A stretch of 60,000 nt of DNA from Membranipora membranacea (Eukaryota > Bryozoa > Gymnolaemata > Cheilostomatida > Membraniporidae). The notes under the pieces are model-generated. The model saw only the letters and a list, made by a program, of their open reading frames with translations, was not told the origin of the DNA and made no database searches. Shown here one piece after another: positions 1 through 12,000 of the stretch (position 1 is the stretch's first letter; each line of letters starts with the position of its first letter). Both the position numbers and the translations under genes were made by a program. The stretch covers positions 34,820,162 to 34,880,161 of the forward strand of contig OU612067.1 of NCBI GenBank assembly GCA_914767715.1, written 5' to 3'.

Positions 1-45
1 CTTTGTATCCAGTGCTGGGTGTTACTCTGAGAAGGAGATACTCAC

Positions 46-3000
46 AAACACTTTCTTCAGAGTATTTGGTAAGTCTGTATATTGCTGATCCCATTGACAT
101 AGAGACATAGACATATCGGCTAAGATAACTTCTACTAGTAATAGATCAGATAGAGCGTCTCCTACCACTTGATTAATGAGCTCACTAACACGATATAACT
201 TCATGACAGCGGCGCCGCTCTCTGTCATAGTGTCGGCGCTGAAAGGGAACAGCAACAATGTGAAAATGTGACCAGCTCCAAGTTTAGATAACACAGATAA
301 TAAATATCTGGAGCTGCCAAAACTAGTAGATATACTGGTAATTTGCTATGAGCCTCCGTTTGATTGATTTGTAAATACTCCCTATGTGAAATATTAACTC
401 CATGAAGGTTTCATATTTGCTAATCCACTAAATTTTCGGCAAAACCCTCAATTATATAACTGCTGGGTGATGTAATGATATTTCATCAGATCTGAAGTTT
501 TACCTCTCAGAGGCTTTCATGATTTTGTTTGCAGCAGATTCAGAGAACATAACGGTTCCGTGTCCATTAGCCTCAAAATACACTCCGATATCAAAGTCTA
601 GAGCTGCGTGGTGTAAATGCTTTACTCCTGTCTTAGCACAAGCTACTGGTACATTCTACAAAAGTGTAAATGAAACCATTTAAATGAGAACACGCAATAA
701 AAAATTTTAAAACAATAATCATTGAGACTGAAATGTAACTTGGAGTTGTCTATTCACTGATGTTGGAAAAGCAACTCCTAATACTGAACGATTACTCCAG
801 GATTCAGGATCCAGGATTTTGAACTATGCATCATCAGCCTGATCTCCGCTCACTCTTTCAAACCTTCTTCAATTCAGACAGATAATACAACCTACCAGTG
901 ATTGAGAGATATATGCAGTGGACGCTCCGTTAGCGTAAGCAGTCTGTACTAATCCTAAGGCTATATCACTGAGCCCACTTTTGTTGAGGAGGTCTTTTAG
1001 GTATGAAGCCATAAGAACAGCGATTTTATCCCCATCTAACAGGTGGAACGCTCCATCTGAATTAGAAACACAAAATGAAAACCTCAAAAGCAATCACGGC
1101 TTTTAAAACCTCAAACAAACAACTCTTTTGTTATTTACCAGGCGGCTAACACGAAGAAAAAGTCATACGAGTATTAGAGAAATAAGCTATTTATAACTTA
1201 CCCTGAGACTATTCATAATTTACCCTCAGACTAGTTATAACTTACCCTCAGACTATTTATAACTTACCCTAAGACTATTTATAACTTACCCTCAGACTAT
1301 TTATAACTTACCCTCAGACTATTTATAACTTACCCTGAGACTTGAAGTAACAGACGAGTCTATCAGCGTCTCCGTCCAGTGAAGCGTAACCACAATCAGC
1401 TTCCATCTCCAGACCCGATGGTGATTTCTGGTTTGTCTTCACAAAGTCTGCACCACACTGCCAAGAGAGAAAATCGTTGTTGCAATTTAGAGACGTTTTG
1501 TCTGGCATAGTTATATGAACTGTCCATAAACTATTATTGATTTACAATTTGAGACCTGAAAAGAAAAATAGCACGACTTCCTCTATCTAAAGTGGGAGTT
1601 GATATAATTCATTGGATGAGTAAATGCTAGCTCACCATTAAAATTTATAATTCAAGCCAACAATAAATGTCGTAAAAGCTTCTCACCTCCAGAGTATTAC
1701 AAGTCACATGTCAGCGGTTTCGCTTAATGTCCAAACACCATTTGGCAAACATAAGGCAGAGATAGTAATGACAGCTTGTATTTACTCATAAGATAACATT
1801 TGTGTATGATAATGTACATACCAGATGATTGAGTACACCGTCTGATCCGTCGAACACGGTGGTGATGTTGAGAAGTTCAGTTACATGTTTACTCAGCTCT
1901 CTAGACTTCATAGCACCCACTCCGTTAGCGCCATCTACTGTAACCTGGTGAGGAGATATCAGATCACATAACTGATTTGTGTTCTTATACTGACACCCTA
2001 ATACACTGAATACTGCATCTACAGTCTACACTACAACGCAACCTATCAGAGCCAACTGATCGGAGAGTTACCTCTGCTCAGAAGATCTGGGTTGATTGGC
2101 ACTAAACCCAGATACAGTTTGTCAAGGCAGGACACCAATAGCATAATATTATCATACATGAGTGAGATCATTTCGTAATATAACTGTGACATCATCAATG
2201 CATATTTCTGACATTATTGGCTCCAGATTGTTCAATTTGATATCGATAACAAAAAGCAGGATAATGTTCATTAAAAAGCAACTAAATCATAACCGAGTTC
2301 AGACTTAGATGAGATACTGACTTTCTGAGCAGGTTTAGATTTTGTCAGCTCTATGTAAGGTTTGGCCATCTTTAGATAATATCCCTCCTCTGTAGGGGGA
2401 TGAGTAGATTTAGTATTATGTGACCACACAAAGTAGTGTAGCTGTGGTGTGGACACAACTCCTACAAAAAATCAACAATGGCAATAAGAGACCAGACAAA
2501 GATCGTAACAGTTAGTTCGGATGATGCAAAACAAGTTTCAAGGACAAATAATTGGTTAGCTCGAATTTGGTAAGAATCTTCAGATAATTACTGATATTGA
2601 TCAAGTGCCCCCTCAGATAAAATGATAACGTGTAGGTATTTAATTACTAGTCCTGGTTGTCCTGGGGATAATCTTACATACAGGTAATTGTTAGCCTTGT
2701 CAGATGGCCACAGTTTTTGGGTTTTTGACCGCGTTACCAGACTAGGTGATTGTATATAATACAGATAGAAGGCCATAAATAGAATACTAACCATAATCAG
2801 TAACTTCTCCATTCATCGCCTCAACACCATCTCTACATGACTTAGATAAAGCTTCACTACTCGGCCTGTAATCACAAGAGTATAGATCTAAGACCCAGCA
2901 CAGCTCACCCACTGAGCTCTACAGGTCCCACAGCTCACCCACTGAGCTCTGAAGTCTTATACTGATATTATATAAATCCTCTTCTGCTGGCAGCACTCAC

Positions 3001-5684
3001 CTGCCTGATATGGTACTTATATACTGATATTATATAAATGCTCTTCTGCTAGCACTCACCTGCCTGATATGGTACTTATATTCTCCTCCCCTCACAATGT
3101 TGAATGTCTCAGTAATTTTCTCTTTTCGTAATGATAATAATGCCTACCTGGTATCCATACCGATAAACACATGAGGCTTCCTGTCTGTACTGATACCGGC
3201 TTCTGATACAATCTTATTTATCTCCTCGCCGAGTCCCTCATCACTATAAGATATAAATATAATAATAAATATATAATGCAATACACCTCAGCATTATCAT
3301 ACATTATAATAATAAATATATAATGTAATACACCTCAGCACTATCATACGTTTTATAATAAATATATAATGTAATACACCTCAGCGCTATCATACATTAT
3401 AATAATAAATATATAATGTAATACACCTCAGCACTATCATACATTATAATAATAAATATATAATGTAATACACCTCAGCACTATCGTACATTATAATAAT
3501 GAATATATAATGTAATACACCTCAGCACTATCATACGTTATAATAATGAATGTATAATGTAATACACCTCAGCACTATCATACGTTATAATAATAAATAT
3601 ATAATGTAATACACCTCGGCACTATCATACATTATAATAATAAATATATAATGTAATACACCTCAGCACTATCATACATTATAATAATAAATATATAATG
3701 TAATACACCTCAGCACTATCATACATTATAATAATAAATATATAATGTAATACACCTCAGCATTATCATACATTATAATAATAAATATATAATGTAATAC
3801 ACCTCAGCACTATCATACATTATAATAATAAATATATAATGTAATACACCTCGGCACTATCATACATTATAATAATAAATATATAATGTAATACACCTCA
3901 GCACTATCATACATTATAATAATAAATATATAATGTAATACACCTCAGCATTATCATACATTATAATAATAAATATATAATGTAATACACCTCAGCACTA
4001 TCATACGTTATAATAATGAATATATAATGTAATACACCTCGGCACTATCATACATTATAATAATAAATATATAATGTAATACACCTCAGCACTATCATAC
4101 ATTATAATAATAAATATATAATGTAATACACCTCAGCATTATCATACATTATAATAATAAATATATAATGTAATACACCTCAGCACTATCATACATTATA
4201 ATAATAAATATATAATGTAATACACCTCGGCACTATCATACATTATAATAATAAATATATAATGTAATACACCTCAGCACTATCATATGTTATAATAATA
4301 AATATATAATGTAATACACCTCAGCACTATCATACATTATAATAATGAATAATGGTATAAATGGTTACATAACTACTAATAGTGCAGAACTTCAAGTTTA
4401 TAAACCCAATCAATAATGAAACAGCTCATTAGTATGCATATTTTTGAATATTGATTAAATTTACATCTAAAATTAATTCAGATTTGTTACGTGTGGTGAC
4501 TGACCTACAGTTGACGATTCTTGTAGCGAATGATTCCCATGTCATCTCTAACATCTCCCCCTGAGGATCGACAAGCTTCAGCCCGTTATCTACTACTGGG
4601 TTGTGACTAGCTGTGATCATAACTCCAATAACAGCTAGATGAGAAGAGATAACATACTGCCAATCATGCCAAGTCAACATAACTTCTTACGGAGTACCAG
4701 GCAGCTTTTTGTACAAATTTACACAGGGATTCAAGGAGTGGATAGAGTCATGAAAATGAACTAAAGATCTGCAATAAAACTCCAATGATTATAATTTGAT
4801 AAGGATACTTGAACGTTTAGCGCATGATTCATTATCTAAGTTCCCGTAAAGGTAAAATTAAACTAATGTAACTAATTGTAACTTAGTGTCCCACTTTAAC
4901 AAGGCCTATCTGCAACACTATAAGGTTCTCATACCTGACTTAGCCTGAGATCGTAGTGCGGCTAAAATTCCCATACGGAAATTAATAAAGTCCAGCTTCT
5001 CAGCCCTGCAATGTGAGAGATAATAATATAGAGCGATAGTATGACAATCTCTAAAGTCTATCTGTCCATCGCTACGTTCAGCTGCTCATGACTGATCTTT
5101 TTAATGACTGATCACATGTGTGCTGTGAGGTCTTCTTTTGGCACATGCATCAAACTCAACCCGCAAACTCTAGACCTGACACCATGGCACACTACGGGTA
5201 CACTATATGACGATCACCCGGTAGTCACTACTCATTTAACATACAAGTGCATACACTTGAGTCCCATCGATGACCTGGGTTAGCTCATTTGCTCGATGAA
5301 TTTTGTTATTGGTCTATCAAACGGCCACGCTGCATGGTCATGGGTGGCTACTAGGCGGTCTGCCTCTAGTTTGCAGCATGATCTTGAGCCCATTTTCATA
5401 GAGCGTACACTCACCCAGCAGCATTGTCAAAATGTCTCTGTGTCAGAACATAAAATATCTTAGATCAGAGCAGCGAAATATTTTATAATAATATATAATA
5501 CTAGCTAGTAAGTAGTATTGTTGAATTCATGATTATTATTGGTGAATGATTAATCTGCTTCTCTAATCTTTATTTGAATCAAAGTTATTGCTTACTTCAT
5601 CCTAAATCCAGCAGTTCCATAGTTGACCCTGTCCTCTGATGTCTTTGGATGTCTAATAAGCTGCTGCTCAACTTGGCTATTCAT
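46..5684 (-). CDS. PGM3: Phosphoacetylglucosamine mutase (PGM3/AGM1), 3' end missing
   Basis: Cytosolic enzyme interconverting GlcNAc-6-P and GlcNAc-1-P on the route to UDP-GlcNAc (known of the family). Eleven exons read on the minus strand: 5596-5684, 4935-5005, 4505-4634, 3148-3243, 2792-2865, 2322-2461, 1822-1944, 1334-1457, 896-1056, 504-655 and 46-238, all with GT-AG borders and compatible phases. The start is the ATG at 5684, giving [13 protein letters not shown] before the conserved YGTAGFR. The active-site serine loop ITASHNP is at 4570-4634, GMDTRPSS spans exons 4 and 5, and the metal-binding loop DGDAD is near 1370. The sugar-binding FEANGHGT is near 540-580. The C-terminal phosphate-binding domain lies off the left edge. 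Identity is secure from continuous similarity along the family. Two introns hold minisatellites (1191-1345 and 3245-4340); the first repeats the exon's own splice donor. Confidence 0.95.
1191..1345 (-). repeat. 22-bp minisatellite repeating the PGM3 exon-8 splice donor
   Basis: Seven head-to-tail 22-bp units. Read on the minus strand each unit is close to TCTGAGGGTAAGTTATAAA plus three bases. The PGM3 exon ends TCTCAGG at 1334 and is followed by gtaagt. Six further GTAAGT-like sites follow at exact 22-nt spacing, with donor bases at 1310-1311, 1288-1289, 1266-1267, 1244-1245, 1222-1223 and 1200-1201. One copy is degraded to gtaaat. The last exon bases are part of the unit. Confidence 0.9.
2885..3090. 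repeat. Two short duplications in a PGM3 intron
   Basis: A segment around ACAGCTCACCCACTGAGCTC is present twice (2895-2950). A segment of about 70 bp containing ACTGATATTATATAAAT and CACCTGCCTGATATGGTAC is present twice (2950-3080). On the minus strand the latter contains CAGGTGAGTG, a strong donor-like sequence, in both copies, but no exon is visible beside it. Confidence 0.7.
3245..4340. repeat. 47-bp intronic minisatellite, about 23 copies
   Basis: AT-rich 47-bp unit with the stable core ACACCTCAGCACTATCATAC and a TAATAATAAATATATAATG spacer. Copies differ by single substitutions. It fills most of the PGM3 intron between exons 3 and 4 and runs to within a few bases of the acceptor of the exon at 3148-3243, so the polypyrimidine/acceptor region of that intron is itself built from repeat sequence. 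Confidence 0.9.
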
Positions 5685-6112
5685 GATGATATGGAGAAGT
5701 GAGAGAGTATTGTGATGCAATGCAGTTCTGTTGCTTGCTGGCAAAGGCTATGGAAAGGAAGCAATGATGTGTCTGAATAATGATAGATAGTCATCGAGCA
5801 AATGGTTACAGCTCAGTAGAAATAATTATAGCCTGTTATCCTTGAACTTGAAGAATATATTTGATAATTCTTTCATGAAAATCTGTAACTTTTCAATTTA
5901 TTCAAAGCTCAAGCTAATATAGCCATTCAAGTTTTCAATGTTTTGGTGGAGCTCTCAAAAAGTTTTCTTTCCTGGCCATTATAAATGTGGCCATTTTCAT
6001 TTCTTGGCCATTTTCATATAGAATCTCCTGTTTCACTAATCAGAAAATTTGGACATTATAATTATTATCTTGGGAATTGTTTACCAGTATATGAGTACAT
6101 ATCTTCAGCATT
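5685..6112. promoter_or_regulatory. Divergent promoter region between PGM3 and BLOC1S5
   Basis: 428 bp separate the PGM3 ATG (minus) from the BLOC1S5 ATG (plus), so both promoters and 5' UTRs must lie here or in upstream non-coding exons. The stretch is AT-rich and shows no clear TATA box or CpG-rich core by eye. A phrase with TTTTCAT...GGCCATT is repeated around 5975-6020. Regulation is inferred from the geometry only. Confidence 0.5.
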
Positions 6113-7770
6113 ATGAGTAACTCAGGAATCGCACAGTCTCAACAACTTGTGAAAGGTGTGTATTATTTGGAAGCTTGGCACACAAAAGGGAACTCTGCCA
6201 TAAGGTCATACCACACTACAGTAACAATTGATGAACCTAACACTTTGACTTGTAAATCAATCAATGATGTTACTCTTGTTGGGTGTATTAGACAGGTAAT
6301 GGATGATGAGCACATCTAAGTCTATGCTCATGACACATTTTCTTACTAAAGCACACCATGACAGACAGGGCAGGCCTTACCTAGCTATAAATACTATTTA
6401 GATGCCCAAAACTAACAGTGATTTAACTGAACTGTGCAGTCATCACCATAGACTAGATCCTGTTTTGAGAGGACAAACATAGTCACTTGTCTTCCTTCAC
6501 TGGCACAATTTGGGGTAATGTACCAAAGTATACATTGAGTTCTTGATCCGATTCAACACATATGATACATACCCTGGGACACTTAACCACACACATTCAT
6601 GTAGGCTCTACATAATACCATCAAGTCTACATTGTAGCCCTAAAAGGACATGCCACATCATCTACCGTATTTTATTGTTGTAGAATGTCTAGGTTGAATT
6701 ACAATGTCATGTGGCTATGTTTATGTTGAATAGTTGCTTGTTATATTATAGGGGTGACACAGCTGTATGGTAGACTGTTTGATCATCATGCTGTTGTACA
6801 AGCAGAAATAACTCATATGAAAGACTTTGATAGGCTCACTCAATCTTCAGTTAAGTCATCACAGGTAAGCCGTTCGTCTCTACTTATTACACGCATGTTT
6901 GGATGTCTCAGACACGTGTGTAATTATTTACCATTCATCCTATACAGGTAAAGATCCCACAGCATTGTGTATGAAGCTGATACATACAGGTAAAGATCCC
7001 ACAGCATTGTGTATGAAGCTGATACATACAGGTAAAGATCCCACAGCATTGTGTATGAAGATAAAGCTGATACATACAGACAGACAGACAGATATGCCTT
7101 ATTGAGTCTGATATGTTGGTTTAGGTAGTCTCCTCTGCATCAGAGAAAATTATTCGATTTCTTTACTCGCTAAAACTTTTCCCTTATTTTATGCAGACTA
7201 TTATTGATGGTCTCAAGACTACCGGAGAATCACTAGAGATATGTGAGACAGAGCTGCCACGTCTACAAGACGTCCTTAAATCTCTAGTAGCTGCTAAACA
7301 GATAGCAGACTCTGTACTACATGACAGCGAAACACCCAGTAAGGTGAGTGTGACCTACACATTTTATATCTTAGAAGGTTTTAAGCACATTGTTTTTTTA
7401 TCAAGTGAGTATGTCAATAGTTCCAGATTTAATAATCAAGAGACCTTTTTGTTATCCTTAAGGGGTAAAGCTTTGCTGAACTGTGAAGTCATAAGACATT
7501 AACATAATTTTCTCCCACTCCTGATCATACAGACACTGTACGTGGTTAGTTAGCGCCCTCTCTCTCTTTCTCTCACACTGATTATATATAATACAGAATG
7601 AGTATCTGAGCTCACAGCGTAGTGATAGACAGAGAAGGTGGCAGATTTATATGACTGAGATGTGTGATCAGTCAGCACAGATAGATCAGATATATAAACT
7701 AGAGTCTGAGGCATCAGAAAAATACTACCAGGACGCTGAGACAAAACTCAACCTCAACAGTCCTAACTAA
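6113..7770 (+). CDS. BLOC1S5: BLOC-1 complex subunit 5 (Muted)
   Basis: Small coiled-coil subunit of BLOC-1, the cytosolic complex that sorts cargo to lysosome-related organelles (known of the family). Four exons on the plus strand: 6113-6155, 6752-6864, 7197-7343 and 7597-7770 (stop TAA), giving about 158 residues against about 187 in vertebrates. The diagnostic segment is RLFDHHAVVQAEI, matching the RLLDHRPVIQGE motif of the family. It is followed by helical heptad-rich sequence (TTGESLEICETELPRLQDVL) and a charged C-terminal helix with QRRWQIYMTEM. The short first exon, MSNSGIAQSQQLVK, joins in phase (AAA G / GG GTG) to exon 2; its ATG choice is supported only by this fit. Intron 2 carries a 3-copy repeat with donor-like cores. 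Confidence 0.85.
6945..7075 (+). repeat. Three-copy 42-bp repeat with donor-like core in BLOC1S5 intron 2
   Basis: The unit begins ACAGGTAAAGATCCCACAGC and continues through GTGTATGAAGCTGATAC. It is present three times, the third copy carrying a short insertion. Each unit contains CAG/GTAAAG, a good plus-strand 5' splice-site match, about 80 bp downstream of the true exon-2 donor at 6865. The unit is not an exact copy of that donor. Confidence 0.8.
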
Positions 7771-9025
7771 TACATCTCCACAGTAACATCAAACTGTATT
7801 ATGTACGGGGGGGGGGGATAATATTAACTGATAGTATGACACTCCGCATGTGTTATCTTCCCTTATGGTGCTAGAAAATCCCTCCATTGTCAATTGAGTA
7901 ATTTCAGTGGCAATGTAATTTACGTACACCAATCAACACTAAATTCTGTAGACAATTGTTAACACATTGTATGTAGGCCCTGCCAAAGTATAAGCCTTTT
8001 TGAAAACTTTATGGGGGATTGTCTGATCATTGAAGTCAACAAATATCATTATCCAATCATCCATCATGTGTGAGAATATATAAAATTTCTATTATTTCCA
8101 CCTTCTAAACCATTACTACATGAGTATAGAGGTAGATTATCATGCTCTTGATTTGTTTTAATGATTTGAATCACAACGTCAAAGTAGGATTTGTCCCTTA
8201 TATGATAATTAGATGCTCTTGATTGGTTCACTCACGTTTTCCGAGTCTCTGTCATAACTTAGAGTATATCTTTCTGGGTATAGATTTGTCACTTTTCAGG
8301 ATTGAAAAGATATCAGCAGGGTTATTGCAACTAGAGTATATTTTATAAAGTAATATATTTATATATGTCTTCTGGACTTTTGGTATTGTACTACTCCTAT
8401 TATTCCTATTATTAATTCTCAAACCAGTTATTGAACAAATTATATGATTTTGTGGAATGTTATTTATAGTTTCAAATTATGCTGATTATTAAATAAAACG
8501 ACAAAGAAACCGATGAGACACCGGTTTATTTTCAAGTTATATTTAAATAAGCATTATCACAATTTAGCATTCAATAACTATAACAACTCAATATGTAAAA
8601 GTGTAACAATGTTAAATTATTAATTTAAAAATATCGTAACGTCACAGAAGGATTTACCGCCTCCCTCTCAGTGTCAGGCTAAAGTTGATGTGACCCTCAT
8701 ATTAATCTGAGTGATGAGATCAACGAAAAGTCTGCACAGTATCAAAATCTCCGATTACCGCTAAATGAACACTGCCAAAAACTCGGACATGCTACTATGT
8801 ATGTTACCGACTGTTATATGATTGATTATATTAATCATATTGAATTAGAATTTGAATATTAGATTGAAATGGCAGTGTGTTGAAAGTATCAGAACAAGTT
8901 TTTAAATGTGAGATATTGTTTACATATTGAAGTCTGTAATTCCATGTCAGTTGTCATCTTTGACTGTGAAAGAAAATTCTTCGAAAAAATAAAATGTGTT
9001 CTATCAATTCTTACACCCTCCCTGC
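7771..9025. other. Intergenic, BLOC1S5 3' UTR and sulfotransferase 3' flank
   Basis: No gene recognised. It holds a G homopolymer of about ten bases at 7807 and an AATAAA-type signal on the plus strand near 8490 that could end the BLOC1S5 transcript. The remainder is AT-rich with no convincing open frame. Confidence 0.4.
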
Positions 9026-12000
9026 TTACAGCTTTGAATGCGAATTTTCATAAATAAATGGGATTTGTCTATCCTTGTTCCACTCATCAAATACTTTGTG
9101 AAATTCCTCATTCTGTGACAGTGTGAACCAATTCTTCCAGTCTCCTATCTCTCCTGAATATAGGAAAACATGTATCATGATATTATTATGAATCAAATGC
9201 TGAGTACAATGTATATTATTCAATTACTAGCATACACTTCAACTTAAACTTTTGATTGTTTCATCAAAATGGTAAGATTAATGAAAGCTTATTCTGAACA
9301 CAGTCACAAAGCACTCCCGTCGCTGCACAGCTAGGCTATTAAACTCGTAGTGTATTTCATATAAACCAACCTTTACGATACAAGATAAAATCTTTGAAAA
9401 CCGCTCTACGCTTTTTTTCGTGTGTCTGAACGAGTGGTTTCACTTTGCTGAATCTAGACGCCGCTACGACCTCTCCAATAAACTTATCTGAGCAGGTAAC
9501 TCCGATATGATCAGCCATGTGACGGATAACTTTTAGTGGATTCTATAAGTAGTGATGAATTTAGTTTTTAATTTGATTTTTATTAAAATATCATGTTTGA
9601 TCTGAATCCGAAATCTGAAGTGTTCTACTCACCTTACCGATTTATAAGTTCAAAAGGTTCAGTTTCAATCACTTCATTCTCTGAGATAACATCTATTCTA
9701 GTTTTGTTGAGGTTTTAGTTCCGGGTTTATGGGAGTTATTTTGCTCTCAAAAGGGGTCACGGGCGTCTGGATGATATGATCACATTCTTTTGTACGTTAC
9801 TCTCGCTGTATCTATAAACGCCTATGATATTACAGCTATCATATACCATATACCCGATATTTATACCATGATGGACAATCAGACACGAACACTGGCCTTA
9901 CGCTATATTCACGATGAGGATCATTTCATCAATGATTTGTTGAGTAAATGTCCATCTGGCAGATACCGTACAGTAAAACATAGAAGCTCACTGGGGAGAG
10001 ACTGTTTTCTGCGTCATATCACTCTTATTTTAAACGAAATACTTTTTTAGACAGAGATTTGATTTTTTATTCCAAGTGTCTTCGCTTTTTCTTGCTGATT
10101 CAATGTGCCAGCAATTACACTGTATTTCGCGACTCATTTTTTCTTTTAATAATGCTGTCAGTGCTAGTAATAAAATCCATCCATCCATCCATATACATAC
10201 CAATATAACATTATTATTGACTCACAATGATTAACTCCTCAAAGTAGACAATGAGAACATTCGGATCATTTCTGTGGTTATCCCAGAGGTCGGCGTACCA
10301 ACCTAACGGTCCCAAACACATAACTATAATAGAAACAGACAATAAAAGTATTAGATACTAACAAATCATGGTGAGGAAGGGCTTGGTGGGAACACAGCTT
10401 TGAGCGAGAACATGCATGTGAGAAAACAGCTTGGTGCAACAATAAGCAGTAGGAAAACATCCCGACACTTGCTCCCGCCCGATCACTCCCTTTTCATATT
10501 ATAATCATTGCTTAAAGTGTTGGGAAAAACACTTTTTCATCTGGATACTCTTCGTGGGTGACCAATTATTTTGTACGAGGAACTGTCCTCTTTCACTACA
10601 AAGCAGTATTGTTTTGTAACTTGGATCCTTAGGCTATATGAATTAAGGGATAACTACATGAGATGACAACTCCAATCAAGTCCTGCAAAGTGCTTAGAGA
10701 GGGTGGAGCGTATTTTTGAATTCTTGTCTGAAATAGTTCAAAGCTAATCTATGCACTTTACAGGATTTGCTTGGATTTTTCCTCTCATTACTTCTACATT
10801 AATCTTACTTCATATAGCCTAAGGGTCCTAGCCCTGTTCACACGGCCACGGGTTTTGGTTTTGTAGGTGGCCATGTATTGTTCGGTATAGTATAGGTAGT
10901 TGTCTTCTGCTGTTTTAGCTTTGCTCTTCACCACTTTGAGCTTTGACTTTTTCTCTGTTCCATGGGCAAATAAATTAATTTTGTCATTTATCATATTCAA
11001 AACAAACATAAATAAGCTGATTGCACTAAATATTGCAGTTATAATGTGAAAACATGGCTAAGTTAAGAAAATTTAAAACACCCATGAGTAAGACCATGAT
11101 CAATGTCAAGGTCATGGTCTTACTCATGGGCGTCTGGAATTTTCTTAACTTAGCCATGTTTTCACATTATAACTGCAATATTTAGTGCAATCAGCTTATT
11201 TATATTTATTTTGAATATGACAAATGACAAAATTAATTTATTTGCCCATGGAATAGAGAAAAAGTCAAAGCTCAAAGTGGTGAAGATTAGAGCTAAAACA
11301 GCAGAAGACAACTACCGATACTATACCGAACAATACATGGCCACCGACAAAACCAAAAAAACCAAAACCCGTGGCCGTGTGAACAGGGCTATAAGGGTCC
11401 AATAACACACATTGTATGACCTTTTGTCAATGTCATGAATGACCGCCCTTATTCAAAATGAAAGAAATTCTGGCTGAGATTTTCTTCACTACTTGGAGTG
11501 AATATCTCTGCTCATGGGTATTGCCCTAACATGAGGCTATTTTTCTCAGAGTCTGACTGGAAAACTCTCATACCTGGAGCAATATAGTAGGTGGCATGAA
11601 TAGAAATCAATAGATATTGCAGTTTTAGTGCTCCCCTTTATAATTTATAATATCTAAGAGCAGACAACTCCAGCAAGATAATCAATTGTTCTCAGACTTA
11701 CCCTCGCCGGGGGCCGTCGGGCGGTGGGCAAAAAGTCTGGGGGGCTCAGACAAAAATCTACATTTGTCATCATTATTGTTTTAGTTTGTTTAGCAAACTG
11801 CTCACCAGTTTTTGCATGTAATAGATAAGTGAAGTAATCTGCCCATGTTCTCTTCTTTGCTTCTGGAGCCATGCTGTTCATAAAATGATAGAATGATACG
11901 AAAGTGTCCTTAGGATTCCTGATCGGCACGATAACTTTAGTCTCTTTGTGCCTAAAGTAGAGAACAACAGACAAACTCACTATTCTGAGATTTAAAGTTC

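Noticed and set aside
6113-6319. 68-codon plus-strand frame as an independent gene
   Set aside because: Only its first 43 nt, up to the donor at 6156, are used as exon 1 of BLOC1S5.
10794-11405. Two small genes encoding nearly the same peptide on opposite strands
   Set aside because: They are the two arms of one inverted repeat, so the shared peptide follows from the hairpin.
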